Assembly: GCA_937901465.1 (NCBI GenBank)
Contig: CALGTU010000013.1
Location: 1-6,173 of the forward strand
Direction: 5' to 3'
DNA from: an uncultured Clostridia bacterium
Lineage (GTDB): Bacteria; Bacillota; Clostridia; Oscillospirales; Ruminococcaceae
DNA length: 6,173 nucleotides
The translations under genes and the position numbers were made by a program. Positions 1 through 5,287 of the stretch are shown piece by piece. The first letter of the stretch is position 1. Every line of letters starts with the position of its first letter. The notes under the pieces are model-generated. The model saw only the letters and a program-made list of their open reading frames with translations, was not told the DNA's origin and ran no database searches.

Positions 1-3
1 TAT

Positions 4-10
4 CCCTCCC
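4..10 (-). promoter_or_regulatory. Ribosome binding site of the next operon gene (cut off by the window edge)
   Basis: Read on the minus strand, the bases after the rnpM stop end in GGGAGGGATA, a strong Shine-Dalgarno sequence with no start codon yet reached at a sensible distance. The next gene therefore probably starts just beyond the left edge, about 40 nt after rnpM. In Bacillota this position is normally ylxQ (L7Ae-like) or infB; the choice is inference, since no coding sequence is visible. An ATG at 20-22 (minus) lacks its own ribosome binding site and is a less likely start. Confidence 0.5.
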
Positions 11-43
11 GCTTTTCTGCATATTGTAAGGATATTTATAAGT

Positions 44-316
44 TTATTCTCCATCGTCTGTAAGTTCCTTTTCCATAAGGTCATAAACTTCCTCGGGAAT
101 TTTACATTCAAATTCCTTTTCAAGCCTTCTTGATTTTCTGACCTTTCTGAAACATTCGAGCGAATGGCATATATAAGCTCCCCTGCCGTTTTTCTTTCCC
201 GTTAAATCGAGTGAGATTTCGCCTTCGGGGGATTTTACTATTCTTATGAGTTCCTTTTTGGGTTTCATTTCGTTGCAACCCTTACAGTTTCTCATAGGTA
301 TTTTTTTCTGTTTCAT
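44..316 (-). CDS. rnpM: YlxR/RnpM family RNase P modulator
   Basis: A small basic protein of 90 residues from the chosen start, matching the YlxR (DUF448) family in length and sequence. Visible signatures are the start MKQKKIPMRNC, the CKGC pair (C11, C14), the block EMKPKKELIRIVKSPEGEI (about 16-34), and TGKKNGRGAYIC (39-50) followed by C55. In Bacillus subtilis the family member RnpM binds RNase P RNA and modulates its activity; that role is transferred from the family. The four cysteines C11, C14, C50 and C55 could form a metal site, which is inference. An upstream in-frame TTG at 326-328 would add MNDF, but it abuts AGGAG with no spacing, whereas the ATG at 314-316 lies 12 nt from it and gives the usual family N-terminus. 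The gene follows nusA by 22 nt and is surely cotranscribed with it. Confidence 0.93.
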   Translation of the reverse strand: MKQKKIPMRNCKGCNEMKPKKELIRIVKSPEGEISLDLTGKKNGRGAYICHSLECFRKVRKSRRLEKEFECKIPEEVYDLMEKELTDDGE

Positions 317-328
317 AAAATCATTCAA

Positions 329-333
329 CTCCT
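329..333 (-). promoter_or_regulatory. Ribosome binding site that decides the rnpM start
   Basis: AGGAG on the minus strand, in the short nusA-rnpM gap. It touches the TTG at 326-328, which is sterically unsuitable, and lies 12 nt before the ATG at 314-316. The ATG at 322-324 is in another frame and runs into TGA after three codons. The site therefore favours the 90-residue form of RnpM. Confidence 0.6.
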
Positions 334-338
334 GATTA

Positions 339-1463
339 TTATTCGGGAATTTCGTTTTCAGGCTTGATGTCTATGGTGTATTTTGTGAGTTTAGCGGCAA
401 GCTTTGCGTTCTGACCTCTGTTTCCTATGGCGAGAGAAAGCTGATTGTTTGGAACAATTACTGTGCATTTGTTCTTGAGTTCGCCTGTCTTTTCATCGGG
501 TTCGGGATCGTTTATTGTAACGCTTATAACCTGTGCGGGAGAAAGTGCTGCTGCGATGAATTCTTCATCGTTTTCGCTATACTGAATGATATCGATCTTT
601 TCGCCTTCAAGTTCTTCTATAATCTTTGTTATACGGCTTCTTCTGGGGCCTATGCAAGCACCCTTTGCGTCAACATTTTCATCGTTTGATAAAACAGCGA
701 TTTTTGTTCTTACGCCGGCTTCTCTTGAAATCGACTTGATTTCAACTGTTCCGTCATGGATTTCGGGAACTTCGAGTTCGAAAAGACGCTTAACAAGGCC
801 ATGATGTTTTCTTGAAACTTTAACGGTTGGTTTCTTGTCGGAATTCTTGATTTCCATTACATAAACCTTAACGAACTGACCCTCTCTGATGATTTCGCCG
901 GGGATCTGTTCGCTCTTGAAAAGAAGAATTTCGTTCTTTTCAACCTGTAAAGTTGCTATTCCTGAAACAGCGTCGATTCTTACAACCTTTGCTGTTATGC
1001 ATTCGCCTACTTTATCCTTGAACTGTTCAACGAGCTGAGCGTTTTCATAATCTCTGATGTCGTTTCTGAGTGACTGTTTAGCGGCACCTGCTGCACCTCT
1101 TCCGAATGAAGCGGGAGAAAGCTTTATTTCAATCTTTCCGCCTATCTTTACAGCGCCCTTTCCCTTTAACTGCTTTGCTTCTTCAAGCTTCTTTGCATCT
1201 TCAAGAGAGATTTCGTTGGGTGCTTCGGGTGTTTCAACAACATGCTTTATAACAACCATTGTTATCTTGTTCTTTTCTCTGTTGATTTCAATCTTGAAAT
1301 CTTCATCTGCACAACCCGAAAATTCCTTATACTGTTTTCTTGCGGCTCTGATAAGACCTGTCTTTATCTTTTCGATAAGGATTTCTCCGTCAATACCGTT
1401 TTCTTTTTCGATACCGAGGAGCGCTTCGCCGAGCTTTTCTTTCTTTTCTTTCTGAACTGCCAT
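339..1463 (-). CDS. nusA: Transcription termination/antitermination factor NusA
   Basis: NusA binds RNA polymerase and nascent RNA, and modulates pausing, intrinsic termination and antitermination. At 374 residues the protein has the Bacillota length and lacks the C-terminal acidic repeats of the E. coli protein. Domains in order: N-terminal RNA-polymerase-binding domain (about 1-140, with FGRGAAGAAKQ at 120-130), S1 domain (about 152-217, ending KVSRKHHGLVKRLFELEVPEI), KH1 (about 225-300) and KH2 (about 305-370). KH2 has the normal loop in QLSLAIGNRGQNAKLAAKL (341-359). KH1 is odd: the loop reads GPRR (272-275) where the family has GxRG or GxKG, so the second glycine is missing. The ATG start has GGGAGGAA about 8 nt upstream. 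The gene sits 44 nt after rimP and 22 nt before rnpM in the conserved operon. The identification is secure. Confidence 0.97.
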   Translation of the reverse strand: MAVQKEKKEKLGEALLGIEKENGIDGEILIEKIKTGLIRAARKQYKEFSGCADEDFKIEINREKNKITMVVIKHVVETPEAPNEISLEDAKKLEEAKQLKGKGAVKIGGKIEIKLSPASFGRGAAGAAKQSLRNDIRDYENAQLVEQFKDKVGECITAKVVRIDAVSGIATLQVEKNEILLFKSEQIPGEIIREGQFVKVYVMEIKNSDKKPTVKVSRKHHGLVKRLFELEVPEIHDGTVEIKSISREAGVRTKIAVLSNDENVDAKGACIGPRRSRITKIIEELEGEKIDIIQYSENDEEFIAAALSPAQVISVTINDPEPDEKTGELKNKCTVIVPNNQLSLAIGNRGQNAKLAAKLTKYTIDIKPENEIPE

Positions 1464-1507
1464 TTTTATGAGTTCCTCCCTAAAATTTATTTTATGCTTT
1501 AATTAAC

Positions 1508-1990
1508 TTATTCGTCAAAAAGACCTGCGTCATCGTTGAGCTTTATATATGCTGTATCGGAAATCTTTATTTCTTTTCCCGAAACGGTAACGCTTTCTTT
1601 TGAATATCCTTCAAGTGTTCCGACGATTTCCTTTTCGCCGTTTTCATCTGCTCTTATAAGGCAGACCCTGATTTCAGAACCCTTGTATTTTTCATAGTGT
1701 TCTTCCTTGCGGAGTTTTCTTCCGAGCCCGGGAGAACATGTTTCAAAGGTCCAGTCCTTTTCTTTTATGAAATCTTCTTCATCAAGGATTTTGTTGAAAG
1801 GACGGTGAAAAGCTTCACAGTCTTCAATGTCAATCCCTTCGGGCTTATCGATATAAACCCTTAAATACCATGTTGCGCCTTCTTTTTCGAAAACAACATC
1901 CCATATCGAAAGACCTAAACTTTCGGCGAGAGGACGCGCGAGTTCGAGCGTTTTAGCGACGGCTTTTCCGCCCTGTGAATTCTTTGCCAA
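1508..1990 (-). CDS. rimP: Ribosome maturation factor RimP
   Basis: RimP assists assembly of the 30S ribosomal subunit in the cytoplasm. The 160-residue product has the normal family length and two-domain plan: an N-terminal alpha/beta domain (about 8-92) with LAESLGLSIWDVVFEKEG and WYLRVYIDKPEGIDIEDCE, then a C-terminal Sm-like beta domain (about 93-152) with KGSEIRVCL, GTLEGYSKESVTV and the closing DTAYIKL. The signature normally written SSPGLDRPL appears as CSPGLGRKL (85-93), with Gly90 in place of the usual acidic residue. Translation starts at TTG (1988-1990), placed 7 nt after GGGGG; no in-frame ATG lies nearby (the ATG at 2007-2009 is out of frame). As first gene of the operon it is followed by nusA, and its leader contains a hairpin. 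Older Bacillus name: ylxS. Confidence 0.95.
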   Translation of the reverse strand: MAKNSQGGKAVAKTLELARPLAESLGLSIWDVVFEKEGATWYLRVYIDKPEGIDIEDCEAFHRPFNKILDEEDFIKEKDWTFETCSPGLGRKLRKEEHYEKYKGSEIRVCLIRADENGEKEIVGTLEGYSKESVTVSGKEIKISDTAYIKLNDDAGLFDE

Positions 1991-1997
1991 ATAAAAA

Positions 1998-2002
1998 CCC
2001 CC
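1998..2002 (-). promoter_or_regulatory. Ribosome binding site supporting the TTG start of rimP
   Basis: A run of five G residues (minus strand, within TAGGGGGTT) lies 7 nt before TTG at 1988-1990. It is a workable Shine-Dalgarno match. Together with the N-terminus MAKNSQGGKA, which runs directly into the conserved fold, it makes TTG the best start. A rare start codon would lower the yield of the first operon gene relative to nusA. Confidence 0.6.
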
Positions 2003-2015
2003 TATACATAAACGA

Positions 2016-2039
2016 AAGACCGGCGCTTACGACGGTCTT
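2016..2039 (-). promoter_or_regulatory. Hairpin in the rimP-nusA operon leader
   Basis: A perfect 7-bp inverted repeat, AAGACCG (2016-2022) and CGGTCTT (2033-2039), with a 10-nt loop, lies in the roughly 67-nt leader between the predicted transcription start and the rimP ribosome binding site. The minus-strand RNA continues UCGUUUAU after the stem, so the U-tract is broken and the hairpin is at best a weak terminator. It could be an attenuator or pause site through which NusA limits its own operon, or merely a 5'-end stabilising structure. NusA-operon autoregulation is known in E. coli; its application here is inference. Confidence 0.5.
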
Positions 2040-2063
2040 GGAATTTGCTTATTAACTGGTGTT

Positions 2064-2092
2064 ATTATACCATATTATTTTATAAAAAGCAA
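2064..2092 (-). promoter_or_regulatory. Predicted sigma-A-type promoter of the rimP-nusA-rnpM operon
   Basis: On the minus strand, a perfect TATAAT (2064-2069) is preceded by an extended -10 TGG (2070-2072) and, at 17-bp spacing, TTGCTT (2087-2092). Transcription would begin near 2057, leaving a leader of about 67 nt before rimP. The location directly upstream of the operon supports the call. No experimental start is known from the sequence alone. Confidence 0.72.
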
Positions 2093-2122
2093 TAGGTTAT
2101 TCCCATTATTTTCGCAAATTTT

Positions 2123-2144
2123 CTTAAAAAGTTCCGTTTTTAAG
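2123..2144. repeat. Inverted repeat between the divergent promoters
   Basis: CTTAAAAA (2123-2130) and TTTTTAAG (2137-2144) form a perfect 8-bp inverted repeat around GTTCCG. It sits upstream of both divergent promoters and belongs to neither predicted transcript, so a DNA-level site such as an operator is more plausible than an RNA hairpin. Its A/T-rich arms could also arise by chance. No regulator is suggested. Confidence 0.35.
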
Positions 2145-2214
2145 GCATTTTGGCAGACATCGGCCTTTTATATTGTATAGATTGACCAAAAATTGTGAAC
2201 GATTATGCTAAAAT

Positions 2215-2232
2215 ATTGATATTCTAATCAAT
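2215..2232. repeat. Small inverted repeat overlapping the -35 of the phosphodiesterase promoter
   Basis: ATTGAT (2215-2220) and ATCAAT (2227-2232) are perfect 6-bp arms around ATTCTA. The left arm covers most of the predicted -35 hexamer and the right arm lies in the spacer, which is where a repressor would bind. With only 6-bp A/T-rich arms the match could be chance. Confidence 0.3.
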
Positions 2233-2244
2233 TTGTGATAGGAT
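2216..2244 (+). promoter_or_regulatory. Predicted promoter of the PAS-GGDEF-EAL gene
   Basis: TTGATA (2216-2221), 17 bp, then TAGGAT (2239-2244) with an extended -10 TGA just before it (2236-2238). Transcription would start near 2251, giving a leader of about 37 nt. An alternative set lies slightly upstream: TTGACC (2182-2187) with TATGCT (2204-2209) at 16 bp, partly overlapping a TAAAAT at 2209-2214. Either or both may be used; the sequence does not decide. Confidence 0.5.
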
Positions 2245-2273
2245 AGAATGAGGTAAATATGAAGTTTTTTCGA

Positions 2274-2280
2274 AAGGAGG
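2274..2280 (+). promoter_or_regulatory. Ribosome binding site that fixes the GTG start of the EAL protein
   Basis: AAGGAGG is a near-perfect Shine-Dalgarno sequence 7 nt before GTG at 2288-2290. The ATG at 2281-2283 directly touches the site and is in a different frame, so the GTG is the start. Confidence 0.85.
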
Positions 2281-2287
2281 ATGCTTT

Positions 2288-5155
2288 GTGGCAAATTTCA
2301 TAGATATTTCGGGTAAATCCGAAAACGAAAATCTTAATGAAGATAAAGAAATGAACGAACTTTTTGAACGCCTCAAACTTTTTGAACAGAACAACTTCGA
2401 TTATGAGATATTCACAAAAACCATTCAGGCGGGGGTAACAAAGCATATCCTCGATGATAAATTCACCTGTTATTACGGAAACGAATATTTCTTCTTCATG
2501 ATAGGCTATACAGAAGAAGAATTCGGAAACGACCTTAACTCTTCGGTTGAAACGATAGTTGACCCCGATGACCTTAATCAGTTCAGAAAAGAACTCGATT
2601 ACTGCATAAAGAACAACATCTCGAATTTCTATATGAATTTCAAGGTTACAAGAAAAGAAGGTTATAGGCTTTTCTTCAAAACATCGGTTTCTGTTTTTAA
2701 GGATGAACAATCGGGTGAATATCATTTCTACTGCGTTCATACAGACATAACAACATCTGTTATCAACGAACAGATTGCAAGCAGAAAGATGCATCTTTTA
2801 GAAAACGTATGCAACTCTATGATGACAGCTATCGCCATTTTAGAAGTTGACGAAACAACAATGAAGATGCGCGTTATGTATGCAAACCCATCGGCTGTAA
2901 AGATTTTCGGTGTTTCTGAAAAAGATTATAAGAAACAATCTTTCGAACCTATCTCAATCGCCGTTGCGGATGATGTTGAATATGTAAAGAGCGTTTTCTA
3001 TGATGTTGTAAAATACAAGAAATCCGTTAAGATGGAATCGAGAGCGAAAACATCAGACGGAACACCTACTCAGTGGATTTATGCAAACATAAAACCCGCA
3101 ACCCAGAGCAGAAACGGAAAGGTTACTGTTTTGGTTGAAGTTGAAAACATAACAGAACGTCATCAGCTCAGAACAGAAAACGAATATATTCTCGAAAATA
3201 TGCCGGGCTTTATGGCTAAATATGTTATCGAAAAAACAGGGCCGAGGCTTCTTGAAGCAAACTCAAAATTCTATGAATTTTTCGGAACATCAAAAGAGAT
3301 GTATGAAAAAGAAGGCGTTTATTATGTAACGCATTTCAATAATGAGATTGCTGACAGAGTCAACGAAAATTTCAATATGCTCCGTAGCGGTATACCCGTT
3401 TCTTTTGAATACAGAACCATAAAAGCAGACGGCGAAATGGCATGGATAAGACTTCAGGGGTCATGCATGGGTTTTGAAAACGGAAACCCCGTTTATCTTA
3501 TAGTTCAGCATGATATAACCGATATGAAAAACCTTGAAGCAGAGCTTACCGAAGAAAAGGAACGCTATCGCATAGCCTATAAGAATTCAAAAACCCTTAT
3601 GTTTGAATATAACATTCAGTCGGATAAACTATTCTATTTCGGAAGAGAAGAAAACGACAAGGGCGAAAAGGTTACTGTTATCGAAAACTATATCGGTTCG
3701 GGAATTCTTGACAGCGATACACACCCCGCAGACAGAGCTGTTCTTGTAAAATTCTTCAAGGGCGAAATCGACAGAAATGTAAAAATCAGAAGAAACGCAC
3801 AGCGTTTCGGTTACAGCGGTTATGAATGGGTTGAACTTACCGCAAGCACCATTTATGACGATGACAAGAAGCCCCTTAAGATTATAGGAAATTTCCAGAC
3901 AATAGGCGAACAGGATAACTCTATCTATGAAAAGATAGAAACTCTCATAAAGGAAAACAGAGAACAGAAATTTGCGATTATCCGAATGGATATCGACAAT
4001 TTCAAGATGATAAACGACCTTTATGGCTGGAAAGAGGGCGACAAGGTTCTTTCTTTCATCGCAAACTCACTGCGTGATGTTGTTCCCGATGATAAATATC
4101 CTGTAGGAAGAATAACTTCTGATATCTTCTGTGTTTGTATGCCTTATGTTGACGACACAAATGTTTCGACAGTCATAAATATGATTATGGCGTCACTCAA
4201 AGATTATCCCGTTGACCTTGGTCTTTCGGCACATTTCGGAATTTATGTCACAGATGAAACTTCTGTCAATATCCCCGCAACGATTATGTTCGACAGAGCA
4301 AATCTTGCGCTTAAAACGGTAAAGGACAGAGTTTCTCCTGTATTCGCATATTTTGATAATAATTTAAGAGATACTCTACTCAACGAACAGATGATTGAAA
4401 AGGATATGCACGGCGCTCTTGAAAGCGGTCAGTTTGTTCCTTATTATCAGCCGAAATATAATATCTCGACAGGAAAGGTTGTCGGCGCAGAAGCACTTGT
4501 AAGATGGATTCATCCCGAAAAGGGAATTATTCCGCCCGGCTCATTCATTCCTCTCTTTGAAAGAAACGGATTCATCATAAATGTCGATGAATATATCTGG
4601 GAGGATGTATGCAGAAGAATGGCTTCATGGCGTGATAAGGGAATGGAAGTTGTTCCCGTTTCCGTCAACGTTTCAAGACTTCATATCTTCGACCCCAACT
4701 TTACAACAAAGATAAAGAATCTTGTTGCGAAATATAATATCGACCCCCGTATGCTCATTCTCGAATTTACAGAAAGCCTTCTCGTCGAAAACGCGGAAGA
4801 AATGCTTAAAATGATGAACGAGCTTAAAAACGAGGGCTTCAATATTTCGATGGACGATTTCGGCTCAGGATTTTCATCGCTCAATATGCTTAAGGATATG
4901 CCTCTTAACGAAGTTAAGATTGATAAGGAATTCTTAAATGAAACACAGTCGACAAACGCCGCAAAGGGAAAGACTGTCGTTGCGGGAACAATCCTTATGG
5001 TAAATCAGCTTGATATGGGCATAGTTGCCGAAGGCGTAGAAAATCACGAACAGGCGCAGTTCCTCCTCGCAGCAGGATGTGAAACGGCTCAGGGCTTCTA
5101 TTATTCAAGACCTATCCCCTCGGCAGATTTTGAAAAACTTGTTTTCGGGGAATAA
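2288..5155 (+). CDS. Four-PAS, degenerate-GGDEF, EAL cyclic-di-GMP phosphodiesterase
   Basis: A 955-residue cytoplasmic sensor enzyme with no signal peptide or membrane segment. Four PAS-like domains lie at about 38-156, 165-292, 297-417 and 425-542; the first three end in DIT/NIT-type junctions (HTDITT, VENITE, QHDITD), and the third and fourth resemble the PAS_3 type. A GGDEF-like domain (about 547-690) keeps DIDNFKMIND (568-577) and Asp585, but its signature is TSDIF (610-614), the DxLT start is absent, and the RxxD I-site is lost, so cyclase activity is not expected. The EAL domain (about 701-945) has all usual catalytic or metal residues: E735 of EAL, N794, E826, D856-D857, K877, E915 and Q935. 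It should cleave c-di-GMP to pGpG, with the GGDEF remnant possibly sensing GTP (inference). The PAS ligands cannot be read; no LOV-type cysteine motif was seen. The gene is monocistronic and divergent from the nusA operon. Confidence 0.93.
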   Translation: MANFIDISGKSENENLNEDKEMNELFERLKLFEQNNFDYEIFTKTIQAGVTKHILDDKFTCYYGNEYFFFMIGYTEEEFGNDLNSSVETIVDPDDLNQFRKELDYCIKNNISNFYMNFKVTRKEGYRLFFKTSVSVFKDEQSGEYHFYCVHTDITTSVINEQIASRKMHLLENVCNSMMTAIAILEVDETTMKMRVMYANPSAVKIFGVSEKDYKKQSFEPISIAVADDVEYVKSVFYDVVKYKKSVKMESRAKTSDGTPTQWIYANIKPATQSRNGKVTVLVEVENITERHQLRTENEYILENMPGFMAKYVIEKTGPRLLEANSKFYEFFGTSKEMYEKEGVYYVTHFNNEIADRVNENFNMLRSGIPVSFEYRTIKADGEMAWIRLQGSCMGFENGNPVYLIVQHDITDMKNLEAELTEEKERYRIAYKNSKTLMFEYNIQSDKLFYFGREENDKGEKVTVIENYIGSGILDSDTHPADRAVLVKFFKGEIDRNVKIRRNAQRFGYSGYEWVELTASTIYDDDKKPLKIIGNFQTIGEQDNSIYEKIETLIKENREQKFAIIRMDIDNFKMINDLYGWKEGDKVLSFIANSLRDVVPDDKYPVGRITSDIFCVCMPYVDDTNVSTVINMIMASLKDYPVDLGLSAHFGIYVTDETSVNIPATIMFDRANLALKTVKDRVSPVFAYFDNNLRDTLLNEQMIEKDMHGALESGQFVPYYQPKYNISTGKVVGAEALVRWIHPEKGIIPPGSFIPLFERNGFIINVDEYIWEDVCRRMASWRDKGMEVVPVSVNVSRLHIFDPNFTTKIKNLVAKYNIDPRMLILEFTESLLVENAEEMLKMMNELKNEGFNISMDDFGSGFSSLNMLKDMPLNEVKIDKEFLNETQSTNAAKGKTVVAGTILMVNQLDMGIVAEGVENHEQAQFLLAAGCETAQGFYYSRPIPSADFEKLVFGE

Positions 5156-5168
5156 TTTAAAATTACAG

Positions 5169-5198
5169 ACACCTTCCCTTATGGGAGGGTGTTTTTTT
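5169..5198 (+). terminator. Intrinsic terminator of the phosphodiesterase gene
   Basis: A 10-bp stem, ACACCTTCCC (5169-5178) with GGGAGGGTGT (5183-5192), a TTAT loop and a T-tract to 5198. One pair is T-G, which is tolerated in plus-strand RNA but becomes an A-C mismatch on the other strand, so it is oriented for the plus-strand gene ending 14 nt earlier. It separates this gene from the lipoprotein. Confidence 0.92.
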
Positions 5199-5227
5199 CT
5201 TCTTAAAAAATAATTTTAGAAAAACTA

Positions 5228-5259
5228 TTGACAAATTATTAAAAAAGTGTTAATATAAT
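5228..5259 (+). promoter_or_regulatory. Predicted strong sigma-A-type promoter of the lipoprotein gene
   Basis: A consensus TTGACA (5228-5233) is followed at 17 bp by TAATAT (5251-5256) with an extended -10 TGT before it (5248-5250). A perfect TATAAT at 5254-5259 overlaps but stands at 20 bp. Either reading gives a strong promoter, with a leader of about 20-25 nt before the start codon and AAAGGAG at 5272-5278, 9 nt from the ATG. The gene is thus transcribed independently of its upstream neighbour. Confidence 0.8.
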
Positions 5260-5287
5260 TACAGTTTTAAAAAAGGAGTAAGAAAAA

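Noticed and set aside
586..1502. Plus-strand open frames of 72 to 132 codons (586-804, 1057-1455, 1242-1502)
   Set aside because: They lie wholly or almost wholly opposite nusA, encode low-complexity Ser/Phe/Ile-rich sequences typical of reverse-complement reading of a Glu/Lys-rich gene, and lack ribosome binding sites.
2090..2287. Possible c-di-GMP (GEMM) riboswitch upstream of the phosphodiesterase
   Set aside because: The region was read for the conserved GEMM core and paired stems and none was found. The predicted leader is only about 37 nt, too short for an aptamer.
2228..2794. Minus-strand open frame of 188 codons
   Set aside because: It is antisense to the first PAS domain of the phosphodiesterase and runs through its promoter. 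The product is Phe/Ile/Cys-rich with no recognisable family.
4681..4884. Minus-strand open frame inside the EAL domain coding region
   Set aside because: It is antisense to conserved EAL-domain codons and has no family resemblance; it is a shadow.
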